The notes under the pieces: model-generated
Databases searched by the model: none
What the model saw: only the letters and a program-made list of their open reading frames with translations
What the model was told of the DNA's origin: nothing
Source: CAVVKW01 sp963761705
GTDB taxonomy: Bacteria > Verrucomicrobiota > Verrucomicrobiia > Chthoniobacterales > JAATET01
DNA length: 64,000 bases
Assembly (NCBI GenBank): GCA_963761705.1
Contig: CAVXHK010000001.1
Coordinates: 806,001-870,000 of the forward strand
Reading direction: 5' to 3'
Translations under genes and position numbers: made by a program
Shown: positions 42,400 through 51,174 of the stretch, one piece after another
Layout of the letters: the number at the start of each line of letters is the position of its first letter
Position numbering within the stretch: the first letter of the stretch is position 1

Positions 42400-42996
42400 A
42401 TGAAGGATAAGATTAAGGAAAAATTCCCGGACGCGGTGCTGGGGACGAAGGAGTTTCGGGGCGAGACGTCGATCTCGATCAAGGTGACGGCGTTGCGGGA
42501 CGTGCTGGGTTTCTGCAAGACGGAGCTGGGCTACGACTACTTGATCGACATCACGAGCATTGATCATTTCGAGACCGAGCCGCGGTGGGAGATCGTTTAC
42601 GAGCTGTATTCGATGGCGACTCATGGGCATTTGCGGATCAAGCTTCAGATGCCCGAAGACGAAGCGGAGGTGCCGACGGTGTCGGACTTGTGGCCGACGG
42701 CGGATTGGCACGAGCGCGAGATTTTCGACATGATGGGGATTCGGTTCACGAACCATCCCGATCTGCGGCGGATCCTGATGTGGGACGGCTATCCCTACTA
42801 CCCGCTGCGGAAGGACTTCCCGCTGGAAGGCAAGCCGAGTGACGTGCCGGAAGTGGCGTTTACCGAGGTGGCACCCTTGGCCGGTGGGCCGTTCGTGACG
42901 CTGCCGATCGAGGGGAACACCCAGGCGCGGGAGCCTCGGGCGCGTCGGCCGGGCGAACTGGTGCCGCCGGAAGACGACGGGACCCGCGAGGTTTGA
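42400..42996 (+). CDS. nuoC: NADH-quinone oxidoreductase subunit C
   Basis: A 198-residue NuoC (30-kDa complex I subunit). The signature is WPTADWHEREIFDMMGIRFT followed by NHPDLRRILMWDGYPYYPLR and KDFPLEGK. The C-terminal 45 residues are Pro/Arg-rich and longer than usual. It overlaps rnd by 4 bases. Confidence 0.94.
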   Translation: MKDKIKEKFPDAVLGTKEFRGETSISIKVTALRDVLGFCKTELGYDYLIDITSIDHFETEPRWEIVYELYSMATHGHLRIKLQMPEDEAEVPTVSDLWPTADWHEREIFDMMGIRFTNHPDLRRILMWDGYPYYPLRKDFPLEGKPSDVPEVAFTEVAPLAGGPFVTLPIEGNTQAREPRARRPGELVPPEDDGTREV

Positions 42997-44045
42997 TCGC
43001 GACGGCGGAGGCGCTTGATGGGTTCATCGGGCGGCTGGCGGGTCACGCCACGATCGCTCTCGATACCGAGGCGGACAGCCTGCACTGCTACTTCGAGAAG
43101 CTGTGTCTCATTCAGGTGAGCACGCCCGACGGGGATGATCTCGTTGATCCCTTGGCGGAGATGCCGTTGCAGCCGTTTCTGGACGTTTTCGTCGACAAGC
43201 GGGTGATTTTTCACGGTGCGGATTACGATCTGCGGATGCTGCGGAAGTCGGGATCGTTCGAGCCGGGCGAGATTTTTGACACGATGATCGCGGCGCGGTT
43301 GTGCGGGTTCGATGGCTTGGGATACTCGGCGCTCGTGGAGCGGTATTTTTCGGTCACACTGTCGAAGTCGTCGCAGAAGGCGAACTGGGCGATTCGCCCG
43401 CTCCCCGAGCAGATGGTGGAATACGCGGTCAACGACACGCGGTATCTGCTCACGATCTGCGCGGAGCTGGAGGCGGAACTCAAACGGCTCGGGCGGTGGG
43501 ATTGGTTCCAGGAATCCATCGTCAGGATCATCGCGGCATCGCGGGAAACGAAGCCGCGCGACGAGGAACAGGTCTGGCGGATCGCGGGTTCGGCGAAGCT
43601 GTCGAGGCGGGCGCAATCGGTGCTCCGGGTGCTGTGGCACTGGCGCGACACGGAGTCACGGGAGTGGGACCGCCCGCCGTTTCACGTGATGGGCAACCGG
43701 GATCTCCTGGAGTTGTCGGAGCGGGCGAGTCGGGGGCAGGCGTTTTCAACGCCGAAGTTGACGAACCGGCGGCGGCGAAGCTTCGACGTGGCGTTGGCGT
43801 TGGCGCTGCAGGTGCCGGAGGACGAGTGGCCGCAGCCGATCCGGAAGCGCGGGTTGCGGCGAACGCAAGCGCAGGTGGATCGTTTTGATGAACTGAAGGT
43901 CGCGCGGGACGCAGCGGCGAAGGAGCTGAATCTGGATCCGTCGATCGTGGCGTCGCGGGGGGCGTTGGAGGCGGTGTCGATCGACGAAAGTGCCGATTCT
44001 TTGATGCGGTGGCAGCGCGAGCTGATCGGGTTGCCGGTCGGGTGA
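42993..44045 (+). CDS. rnd: ribonuclease D
   Basis: A 350-residue 3'-5' exoribonuclease with DEDD residues in IALDTEADSLHCY, FHGADYDLRMLRK and VEYAVNDTRYLLTI, followed by an HRDC-type helical region (RDEEQVWRIAGSAKLSRRAQ). It trims tRNA precursors in other bacteria. The TTG start at 42993 overlaps the nuoC stop; a GAGG lies just upstream. Confidence 0.92.
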   Translation: MIATAEALDGFIGRLAGHATIALDTEADSLHCYFEKLCLIQVSTPDGDDLVDPLAEMPLQPFLDVFVDKRVIFHGADYDLRMLRKSGSFEPGEIFDTMIAARLCGFDGLGYSALVERYFSVTLSKSSQKANWAIRPLPEQMVEYAVNDTRYLLTICAELEAELKRLGRWDWFQESIVRIIAASRETKPRDEEQVWRIAGSAKLSRRAQSVLRVLWHWRDTESREWDRPPFHVMGNRDLLELSERASRGQAFSTPKLTNRRRRSFDVALALALQVPEDEWPQPIRKRGLRRTQAQVDRFDELKVARDAAAKELNLDPSIVASRGALEAVSIDESADSLMRWQRELIGLPVG

Positions 44046-44072
44046 GATTGCCCGCTAAATGCGCGAACGGTA

Positions 44073-44915
44073 ATGAGTTTTGGGGATGATCTGATCGGGT
44101 TGGCGCTGGCGGAGGATGTCGGGGCGGGGGACGTGACGTCGTTGTTTTTCACGGACGCGGGGCGGCGGAGCGGGGGGCGGATCTTTGCGAAGGAGGGCTG
44201 CGTGGTGGCTGGGCTGGATGTGGCGGTTGAGGTTTTTCGGCGGGTGGATGCTGAGTTGGTGGTGCGGGCGGTGGTCGTGGACGGGGACTGGGTTGAGAGT
44301 GGGGAGACGGTGCTGGAGATCGAGGGGGCGACTGGGTCGATCCTGACGGGGGAACGGGTGGCGCTGAATTTTTTGCAGCGGTTGAGCGGGGTGGCGACGC
44401 TGACTCGGCGGTACGTCGAAGCGGTTGCGGGGACCGGGTGCCGGGTGCTGGATACGCGGAAGACGACGCCGGGGTGGCGGGCGCTGGAGAAAGCGGCGGT
44501 CGTCGCGGGGGGCGGGACGAATCACCGCATGGGCCTCTACGACCGGGTGATGGTGAAGGATAATCACCTCGCCGGTGGGCTGAGCGTGGCGAGGCTCGCG
44601 GAGCGGATCGGGCGGGTGAAGGTGGAGCGACCGGAGGTGCGGGTGGAAGTAGAGGCGGACACGTTGGGGCAGGCGCTGGCGTTCTTTGGGATTCGGGGGG
44701 TCGATATCGTGTTGCTGGATAACATGCCGCCGGACGTGATGCGGGAGGCGGTGGCGCGGCGACCGGCGGGGATCGAGTTGGAGGCGAGTGGGGGGATCAA
44801 TCTCGAAACGGTGCGTGCCGTGGCGGAGACGGGGGTGGATTTTGTCTCCGTCGGAGCGCTGACCCACTCGGCGGTCGCCGTGGATTTGTCGCTCGAGCTG
44901 CTTCGGGATCAATGA
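44073..44915 (+). CDS. nadC: nicotinate-nucleotide pyrophosphorylase (carboxylating)
   Basis: A 280-residue quinolinate phosphoribosyltransferase of NAD synthesis. DVGAGDVTSLFF, RLSGVATLTRRYVEAVAGTG, DTRKTTPGWRALEKAAVVAG, GGTNHRMGLYDRVMVKDNH and IELEASGGINLETVRAVAET are all family signatures. Confidence 0.96.
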   Translation: MSFGDDLIGLALAEDVGAGDVTSLFFTDAGRRSGGRIFAKEGCVVAGLDVAVEVFRRVDAELVVRAVVVDGDWVESGETVLEIEGATGSILTGERVALNFLQRLSGVATLTRRYVEAVAGTGCRVLDTRKTTPGWRALEKAAVVAGGGTNHRMGLYDRVMVKDNHLAGGLSVARLAERIGRVKVERPEVRVEVEADTLGQALAFFGIRGVDIVLLDNMPPDVMREAVARRPAGIELEASGGINLETVRAVAETGVDFVSVGALTHSAVAVDLSLELLRDQ

Positions 44916-44944
44916 GTTTGAACCGGAGAGTTCGCCGGGAGGCT

Positions 44945-44980
44945 GATCGGAAATTTTCCGCGTAATCCGTGAAATCTGCC
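44945..44980. repeat. dispersed repeat covering the proposed birA start
   Basis: The inverse counterpart of the repeat at 42270-42307. It contains the GTG at 44969 that opens the longest birA frame. Confidence 0.45.
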
Positions 44981-45649
44981 TTGGAAACTGAATTGGACAT
45001 CGATCCTGACCGGGTCCGGGAGGCGGTCGGGGGTCTGATCGGGCGGCGGGTGTCGGTGTTCCGGGAGACGGCTTCGACGAGCGACGTGGTGCGGGATATG
45101 GCCCTCGGTGGCGCGGCGGAGGGGGAGGTCGTCGTGGCGGATCGGCAGTCGCGCGGGCGGGGGCAATTTGGGCGGCGGTGGGATTCGGCGGGTGGATTGG
45201 GGCTGTGGTTTTCGGTGTTGTTGCGGCCGGCTTGGGGGCGGGAGTTTTTGGAGCGGGTGACTCCACTCGTGGCGGTCGCGGTTGCCGAAGGGATCGGGGA
45301 GGCGACGGGTCTGGGGCCGCGGATCAAGCCGCCGAATGACGTGTTCGTCGATGGGCGGAAGGTGGCGGGGATTCTGACCGAGGCGCGGACGGGGCGGGAG
45401 ACGTTTGCCGTCGTCGGGATCGGGGTGAACGTCTCGCACGAGGTCGTGGATTTCCCCACGGAGTTGCAAACGACGGCGACTTCGTTGGCTCTGGCGGTTG
45501 GCGGGCCGGTGGAACGGGAGCGGGTCCTGGTGGCAATCCTGCGGGAGTTGAACCGGTGGTACGCGGCGGGTGAGGCGCCGGGTGAGGAATTGACCGATGC
45601 TTACGCGGCCCTTTCGCGGCGGCCGGTTTGTGATAGTTTATCGACATGA
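44969..45649 (+). CDS. birA: biotin-[acetyl-CoA-carboxylase] ligase
   Basis: A biotin-protein ligase of up to 226 residues, catalytic domain only, without the DNA-binding repressor domain. FRETASTSDVVRDMALGGAA, DRQSRGRGQFGRRWDS (the GRGR-type biotin loop), IKPPNDVFVDGRKVAGILTE and VVGIGVNVSHE are clear. The GTG at 44969 lies in a dispersed repeat; TTG at 44981 or 44993 may be the true start. It overlaps the next gene by 4 bases. Confidence 0.92.
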   Translation: MKSALETELDIDPDRVREAVGGLIGRRVSVFRETASTSDVVRDMALGGAAEGEVVVADRQSRGRGQFGRRWDSAGGLGLWFSVLLRPAWGREFLERVTPLVAVAVAEGIGEATGLGPRIKPPNDVFVDGRKVAGILTEARTGRETFAVVGIGVNVSHEVVDFPTELQTTATSLALAVGGPVERERVLVAILRELNRWYAAGEAPGEELTDAYAALSRRPVCDSLST

Positions 45650-46920
45650 AAAGACGGCTGGCTCGGTGGGGATTGATTTTTTTCGTCGGCATCGGCGTGG
45701 CGCGGGCGGCGGAGGAGAAGGGGGACGACTCGCCTTACGAGAGCATGCACGTCCTGGCGCGGGCGATGCAGCTCATCCGGCAGGATTACGTGGACGGCGA
45801 AAAGACGTCGTTCAAAGATCTCACTTACAGCGCGATGCGGGGGATGCTGTCCGAGCTCGATCCGCACAGTTCGTTCATGGACCCCCGAGACTTCAAGGGG
45901 ATGCAGGAGGACACGAAGAGCGAGTTCGGCGGGCTCGGCGTGACGGTCACGACGAAGGGGGGATTACTGACGATCATCGGCGTGGCGGACGGGACGCCGG
46001 GGTTCGTTGCGGGATTGCTGCCGGGGGATCAGATTCGCAAGATCAACGACATCTCGACGGATCGGCTAACCATGGGCGATGCGGTCGAGATGTTGCGCGG
46101 CGAGCCGGGCGAGAAGGTGACCCTCACCATCGGCCAGCCATCGACGCAGACCCTCAAGGACGTCACCGTGGCGCGGGCGGTGATCAAGGTGCCGAGCGTG
46201 GTCGACGCGCAGATCCTGCCGGAGGTAAAAACGGCGGGACACAAGGTGGGCTACGTGCGGTTGGAGCAATTTAACGAACCGACGGCGGCTGAGCTGGGCA
46301 AGGCGCTGGATGACTTGGAGGACGAGGGAATGGAGGCGCTCGTCTTGGATCTGCGATTCAATCCGGGCGGCTTGCTCGGGAGTGCGGTGGACGTTTGCGC
46401 GCAGTTCTTGCCGCCGAACACGCGGGTCGTGTCGACGGAGGGTCGTTCGCCGTCACGGGAATACACGACCCGGCGGATGCCCGGCGGCACGCGGACGTAT
46501 CCGGTCGCCATTTTGATCAATAATTCCAGCGCGAGCGGTTCGGAGATCGTGGCTGGGGCTCTGAAGGATCTGCAGCGGGCGATCCTGGTCGGCGAAACGA
46601 CGTTTGGAAAAGGCTCCGTCCAGAGTGTTGTGTCGCTGCCGGACGGGTCGGCGATGCGATTCACGACTCAGAAGTATTACACGCCGAGCCGGAAACCGAT
46701 TCACGAGCACGGGGTCGATCCGGACATCCGCTGCACGATGACGTTGGCTGAGGAGGCGGAACTTTACCGGGAGCGGCGGCGGCGGTCGGTGCCGGGTCTG
46801 GCGGACGCGGACGCGATGGATGTGATGGCCGATCCGCAATTTGACCGCGCGGTGGATGCGATCACCGGGGTGCTGCTGTACGCGGACAAGGAAAAGTCGG
46901 GCAATCCGGACCGCGGGTAG
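45646..46920 (+). CDS. ctpA: C-terminal processing peptidase, S41 family
   Basis: A 424-residue periplasmic serine protease. Signal peptide (LARWGLIFFVGIGVARAAE), an N-terminal helical part, a PDZ domain (EFGGLGVTVTTKGGLLTIIG, then GLLPGDQIRKIND), and the protease core: ALVLDLRFNPGGLLGSAVDV, the catalytic Ser in NNSSASGSEIVAGALKDLQR and Lys in GETTFGKGSVQSV. All catalytic residues are present, unlike the S41-like protein at 19478. Confidence 0.95.
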   Translation: MKRRLARWGLIFFVGIGVARAAEEKGDDSPYESMHVLARAMQLIRQDYVDGEKTSFKDLTYSAMRGMLSELDPHSSFMDPRDFKGMQEDTKSEFGGLGVTVTTKGGLLTIIGVADGTPGFVAGLLPGDQIRKINDISTDRLTMGDAVEMLRGEPGEKVTLTIGQPSTQTLKDVTVARAVIKVPSVVDAQILPEVKTAGHKVGYVRLEQFNEPTAAELGKALDDLEDEGMEALVLDLRFNPGGLLGSAVDVCAQFLPPNTRVVSTEGRSPSREYTTRRMPGGTRTYPVAILINNSSASGSEIVAGALKDLQRAILVGETTFGKGSVQSVVSLPDGSAMRFTTQKYYTPSRKPIHEHGVDPDIRCTMTLAEEAELYRERRRRSVPGLADADAMDVMADPQFDRAVDAITGVLLYADKEKSGNPDRG

Positions 46921-46940
46921 CGCGGGGCGCATCTTCTCCG

Positions 46941-47975
46941 ATGATCGGGCTGGCAATCGAGACGTCGTGCGACGAGACGGCGGTGGCCGTGTTGCGGGGG
47001 TGCGGAGATCTCTTGGCGAGCGAGGTGTGGTCGCAGGCGAAGATCCACGCGGAGTATGGCGGCGTTGTGCCGGAGGTTGCGTCGCGGAGTCACTCCGAGA
47101 TCTTGCCGGGATTGGTGCGGCGAGGATTGGACTTGGCGGGAATCGAGTTGGGGGCGGTCGACTATTTTTCCGCTACGGCGGGGCCGGGGCTGCCGGCAGC
47201 TTTGGTCGTGGGGGTGGCGATGGCGAAGGCCCTCGCCATCGGAACGGGGCGGCCTTTTTTGGCCATCAATCACTTGGAGGGGCACCTCCTCTCGCCATTT
47301 TTCGGCGAGCCGGAGATCGCGCCGCACGTCGGGTTGGTGGTGAGTGGCGGGCACACGATGTTGGTCGATGTGGCCGGTTACGGGCGCTACGAAGTGCTCG
47401 GCGCGACGGTGGACGACGCGGCGGGTGAGGCCTTTGACAAGGTCGCCAAGCTGCTCGGGCTCGGCTACCCGGGGGGAGTCGAGATCGACCGGCTAGCGGT
47501 GGACGGGGACGCGGCGGCGTACTCATTTCCGCGGAGCATGCTGCACTCGGGCGATTACAAATTCAGTTTCAGCGGCCTCAAGACGGCGGTGCGGTATTGC
47601 TTCGAAAAAGAAGAACCGCGGCTGGCCGACGCGTGCGCTTCGTTTCAGGAAGCGGTCGTCGACGTGTTGGTTGGCAAGGCCGAGCGGGCGCTGGTCTCGA
47701 CGGGGCGACCGTGCCTGGCGCTGAGCGGTGGGGTGAGTTCGAACCGCCGGCTGCGGGAGCGGGCGAGCGAGGCGGCGGCGCGGGTCGGCGTGGAGTTGCG
47801 CGTCGCGGAGCCGTCGCTGCGGACGGACAACGCGGCGATGATCGCTTACGTGGCGTCACACCGTTTCGCGGCAGATTCCGCGGGCGACGGGTTGGATTCC
47901 GACGTGATCCCGACCTTTCGAGGATTTGGTCACGAGATTGCCGCTTCGGCGGCTGGCCTCGATCCAGGCCGATGA
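46941..47975 (+). CDS. tsaD: tRNA threonylcarbamoyltransferase TsaD
   Basis: A 344-residue TsaD, which completes t6A37 on ANN-decoding tRNAs. GLAIETSCDETAVAVLRG, the metal histidines in INHLEGHLLSPF, VSGGHTMLVDV, LGLGYPGGVEIDRLA, FSFSGLKTAVRYCF and LSGGVSSNRRLRE are family motifs. It starts 20 bases after ctpA. Confidence 0.96.
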   Translation: MIGLAIETSCDETAVAVLRGCGDLLASEVWSQAKIHAEYGGVVPEVASRSHSEILPGLVRRGLDLAGIELGAVDYFSATAGPGLPAALVVGVAMAKALAIGTGRPFLAINHLEGHLLSPFFGEPEIAPHVGLVVSGGHTMLVDVAGYGRYEVLGATVDDAAGEAFDKVAKLLGLGYPGGVEIDRLAVDGDAAAYSFPRSMLHSGDYKFSFSGLKTAVRYCFEKEEPRLADACASFQEAVVDVLVGKAERALVSTGRPCLALSGGVSSNRRLRERASEAAARVGVELRVAEPSLRTDNAAMIAYVASHRFAADSAGDGLDSDVIPTFRGFGHEIAASAAGLDPGR

Positions 47976-48056
47976 ATCGACGAGGACCACGTGCGCTAGT
48001 GGCCGAAGTTCTCCACTTCGTCGTTGGTGTGAGGGGTAGTCGAAAGCCCCTTCTCG

Positions 48057-48179
48057 CTAGAGCGCGCCGAACTCCCCGGCTTTCTTGCGGTTGATGAACT
48101 CGGTGACTGCCTTGACGATCAAGGGACTTTTTTACTTCTCGCCGGTGATTCTCACGTGTCGAAAGTCTGACTGAAGCAT
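48057..48179 (-). pseudogene. short frame interrupted by TAA, possible remnant
   Basis: On the minus strand, MLQSDFRHVRITGEK ends at TAA (48132-48134), and the same frame continues KSPLIVKAVTEFINRKKAGE then FGAL before TAG. The downstream half looks like the C-terminal helix of a small regulator or antitoxin. It may be the tail of a lost gene with a nonsense codon, or a chance frame. Confidence 0.3.
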
Positions 48180-48200
48180 CAAAGTGTTAAACGAAATCCA

Positions 48201-48641
48201 TCATTCGGCCTTCGCCGTTCCGGGGCGGATGTAGTAGCCGCTCGCCCGCCATTCGCCATCGGGGGCTTTTTCGAAGGTGACGGTCTCGGTGGCCTCGGGG
48301 AGAGCATTGAAGGCCGTCTGGAACTGGGCGAGGAGGAAGTCGCCCGGGGTGCCGTCGGGTAAGACGGAGAGTTCGGACGCGGTCGCGATCTGGCGCGAGA
48401 CGAGTTTGCCGAGGGGCGTGCGGACGTTTTCCAAGGCGGCAATCCATTGATCTTTCGTGAGGGCAGCTTGGAACGTGGCGGATGCGGCTTCGTAGCTGGC
48501 GGCGTAGTCGGCGGCGTCGATCTGCTCGAGCCACGGCGTCATGGTTTTGACCGCGGTGGCCTTCAGGTCGTCGTCGGCGGCGCGGAGATGGGAGGTGGTC
48601 GCTAAAGCGACGAGAGCGAGGGCCGTGAGGAGGGTTTTCAT
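48201..48641 (-). CDS. secreted DUF4019 domain protein
   Basis: A 146-residue protein with signal peptide MKTLLTALALVALATTSHLR (cleavage near RAA-DD), then a DUF4019 domain: WLEQIDAADYAASYEAASAT, FQAALTKDQWIAALENVRTP, LGKLVSRQIATASELSVLPD and FEKAPDGEWRASGYYIRPG. The family is common in Proteobacteria and Verrucomicrobiota and has no known function. The start was set by the signal peptide. Confidence 0.85.
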   Translation of the reverse strand: MKTLLTALALVALATTSHLRAADDDLKATAVKTMTPWLEQIDAADYAASYEAASATFQAALTKDQWIAALENVRTPLGKLVSRQIATASELSVLPDGTPGDFLLAQFQTAFNALPEATETVTFEKAPDGEWRASGYYIRPGTAKAE

Positions 48642-48746
48642 GAAGACGGGCAGAATGCTCTGTCCGCTGACTTTCCGCAATCTCCGGGTTTGCGGGTGCG
48701 ACGCTGCATTTGCCTTTGGGCGGGTGGGCGCTATGTTCGCCGCGTT

Positions 48747-50594
48747 GTGGCGATAAAAGGTTGGTTCAGTTGTTTGGTGGGCGTTGGTTTGGCGGCGGTA
48801 GCCTTTGGGCAGGAAGCGGTGCTCGACAACACGGGGACCGTCGAAAATCCAAAGCCGACGTGGGAGACCCAGAAGCAAGCCCGCACGTGGCAGCTTGGCA
48901 TCCCGGCACCGCGTGGGCTGGTGACCGACCGGCACGGCAAGCCCTTCGCGCAGTCGGAGGTGAGCTACAATTTGGCAATTTCTTTCCCGACGCCGCTGGA
49001 CTTTACCGACGGGCAGGTCCTTGCCTTTGCCCGGCAGCAGGCGACGCTCGCCAAGGGTCTGCTCGGTCGCGAGATCCGGATCAATGACAAGAAGATCTTA
49101 GATCATTACAAAAATCGGGGCGTTCTGCCTTACGACATCGCCGAAGATCTGCAGGCGAGCGAGCTGTCCGTCGTGGCGGCGGGGGTGACGCCGACGCTCG
49201 TGCTGCGGCAGAGCTACGCGCGATTTTACCCGCAGGGGCGGCTGGCGGCCCACATCATTGGCTACGTTGGGCAGCAGGCACCGCTGTCGTTGAAGCCGAT
49301 CGAAAACGGCGACCTCATTTTCTCGGAAAGCGAGGGTCGCGAGGGGCTGGAGCAGATTTTTAACGAGGAACTCGAGGGTCGTCCAGGCGTGTTGAGCCTG
49401 ACTTTCGACGCCGAGGGCCGGAAGACGTCCGAGCGGATCGCGCAGCCGCCGGTGCCGGGTTACAACGTGATCTCCACGATTGACGCGAAGCTCCAGACCA
49501 TCTGCGAGGAGGTGCTGGAAGAAAATTGTGAGCGCGGCGCGATCGTGATGATCGATCCAAAAAGCGGGGAGATTCTCGCGATGGCTTCCTGGCCGACCTT
49601 CGACCCAAACGTGTTTGTGCCCTACGTGACGCAGGCCGATTTCGACGTGCTCAATGACGATCCGGCCGTGCCGCTTTATCCGCGGGCTTTCCGCTCGGCT
49701 TACCCGCCGGGATCGACCTTCAAGACGTTCGTTGGCCTTGCGGCGCTCGAGACGGGGAAAATCAAGCCGTCATCGGAATTCGGGTGTCCGACCGCGTTGA
49801 GCGTGGGAAATTTTGTCTTCCGCAACTGGAAGAAGACCGGTGCTGGCTCGCTGAATTTCGTCGAGGCCCTGACCCAATCGTGCAACACGTGGTTCTACCA
49901 AGTCGGAATCAAGATCGGCTCGGAGCCGATCATCGACTGGTCGACGCGGCTCGGTTTCGGGCAGCGCACGGGCATCCCGCTGAAGGCTGAGGGTGCCGGC
50001 AACATCCCGACTGACGAATACATGCTCCGCGTCCACAACCGAAAAATCCTCAACGGTGACGTCGCCAACATGAGCATCGGCCAAGGCGATATTCTCATCA
50101 CGCCTCTCCAGATGGCGCAGGCGATGGGCGTGTTGGCGGACAATGGCAAGTTCCATCAAACCCGCCTCGTGAAGCAGATCCAGTCGTTGGACAACACGGT
50201 CGTCGCGGCCTACCCGGATCGCCTGAGGGCCGAGCTGCCGATTTCCGATGAAATTATGGAGCAACTCCGCGAGGCCATGGTTGACGTGACCGAGTCGGGC
50301 AACGGCACCGCGCACCGCGCCCAAGTCGACGGCATCCACGTTGCTGGGAAGACTGGGACCGCGCAGTGGGGCCCGAAGGATAACCAGAAGACGGCGGCTT
50401 GGTTCGCGGGCTTCGCGCCAGCCGACGATCCGCAGTACGCCTTTGCGGCAGTCTACGAAGGCACCCCGGGCGACGACAGCATCCACGGCGGGTCGCACGC
50501 GGCTCCGCTGATCGGAAAAACGCTCAAGCAAGTCTTCAACCAAAAAGACGAAGAGGAAAGCGAGGAGGCTGATTCGTCCGATCAGTCGGGTTAG
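48747..50594 (+). CDS. mrdA: penicillin-binding protein 2 (peptidoglycan transpeptidase)
   Basis: A 615-residue class B PBP, the elongation-specific transpeptidase. A short N-terminal helix (WFSCLVGVGLAAVAFGQ) is followed by the pedestal domain with RGLVTDRHGKPFAQSEVSYN and by EGREGLEQIFNEELEGRPG. The transpeptidase has SxxK in AYPPGSTFKTFVGL, SxN in LTQSCNTWFYQVG and KTG in VAGKTGTAQWGP. The C-terminus is acidic (DEEESEEADSSD). A GTG at 48747 is chosen; further upstream in-frame codons have no helix logic. No mreC/rodA neighbours. Confidence 0.92.
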   Translation: MAIKGWFSCLVGVGLAAVAFGQEAVLDNTGTVENPKPTWETQKQARTWQLGIPAPRGLVTDRHGKPFAQSEVSYNLAISFPTPLDFTDGQVLAFARQQATLAKGLLGREIRINDKKILDHYKNRGVLPYDIAEDLQASELSVVAAGVTPTLVLRQSYARFYPQGRLAAHIIGYVGQQAPLSLKPIENGDLIFSESEGREGLEQIFNEELEGRPGVLSLTFDAEGRKTSERIAQPPVPGYNVISTIDAKLQTICEEVLEENCERGAIVMIDPKSGEILAMASWPTFDPNVFVPYVTQADFDVLNDDPAVPLYPRAFRSAYPPGSTFKTFVGLAALETGKIKPSSEFGCPTALSVGNFVFRNWKKTGAGSLNFVEALTQSCNTWFYQVGIKIGSEPIIDWSTRLGFGQRTGIPLKAEGAGNIPTDEYMLRVHNRKILNGDVANMSIGQGDILITPLQMAQAMGVLADNGKFHQTRLVKQIQSLDNTVVAAYPDRLRAELPISDEIMEQLREAMVDVTESGNGTAHRAQVDGIHVAGKTGTAQWGPKDNQKTAAWFAGFAPADDPQYAFAAVYEGTPGDDSIHGGSHAAPLIGKTLKQVFNQKDEEESEEADSSDQSG

Positions 50595-50600
50595 CCTGTT

Positions 50601-50634
50601 CACAAAAACGGCGCACTCGTTTCCGAATGCGCCG
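50601..50634 (-). terminator. intrinsic terminator for the minus strand
   Basis: CGGCGCA (50609-50615) pairs with TGCGCCG (50628-50634). Read on the minus strand the stem is followed by TTTTTG. It would stop transcripts coming from the EF-hand gene and may also act on the plus strand after the PBP2 gene. Confidence 0.6.
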
Positions 50635-50745
50635 CGCTTCGTGCTCGACGGATGCTGGCGGGGCGCTCCCGTGCAGCGGGTAGCTCGTCGAGTGTAACTC
50701 TGATGTCGGCGATTCATCGAACCGCCGCAACCCCTTGGGATGGGA

Positions 50746-51057
50746 CTACTCTTCCTTGTCGGGCTTGCCCTGGGCGCGGTCTCCGCCTTCGGGGCGGAGT
50801 TCGTCGCGGGTCAGGTTGCCATCGCCGTTTTTGTCGAGGGTCGCCAGCGCGGTTGATGCGGCGGCGATCTCCGTGGCGGAGATGATGCCGTCTCGATCGG
50901 TGTCGAGCGCTGCGACGACCGGTGGTGGCTTCCGGGGGCCACGATCTTGCTCGCCCCCTGGTCCCTTTTGTCCGCTGCCGGGTGGCTTGGCGAAGATGAG
51001 GCCGGTGGTGAGGAGGAGTGCCGCTGTCGTGGCTTGGATGGTTTTTGGTATTTTCAT
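50746..51057 (-). CDS. secreted EF-hand protein
   Basis: A 103-residue periplasmic protein: signal peptide (MKIPKTIQATTAALLLTTGL, cleavage near IFA-KP), a Gly/Pro/Lys-rich segment (PPGSGQKGPGGEQDRGPRKP), then two EF-hand loops, DTDRDGIISATEI and DKNGDGNLTRDEL, with the acidic ligands intact. The tail is charged. It is divergently transcribed from a CpxRA-like two-component pair, the same arrangement as cpxP or zraP with their sensor systems. Confidence 0.85.
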   Translation of the reverse strand: MKIPKTIQATTAALLLTTGLIFAKPPGSGQKGPGGEQDRGPRKPPPVVAALDTDRDGIISATEIAAASTALATLDKNGDGNLTRDELRPEGGDRAQGKPDKEE

Positions 51058-51079
51058 GACAACGGATTAGACCCCCGGA

Positions 51080-51120
51080 TTGTTAAGGAGCGATGTGGCG
51101 GGACGCGGAGAGTTGTTAAG
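51080..51120. promoter_or_regulatory. direct repeats TTGTTAAG, candidate response-regulator sites
   Basis: TTGTTAAG occurs at 51080-51087 and again at 51113-51120, start to start 33 bases (about three helical turns), in the divergent region between the EF-hand gene and the response regulator. A related GGTAAAAAGG follows. Direct repeats with helical phasing are typical of OmpR-family targets. Confidence 0.4.
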
Positions 51121-51174
51121 ATTTGGTAAAAAGGTGCACTTCTCCGATTCTGGTGTGATTTCCTCGCGTTCGGA

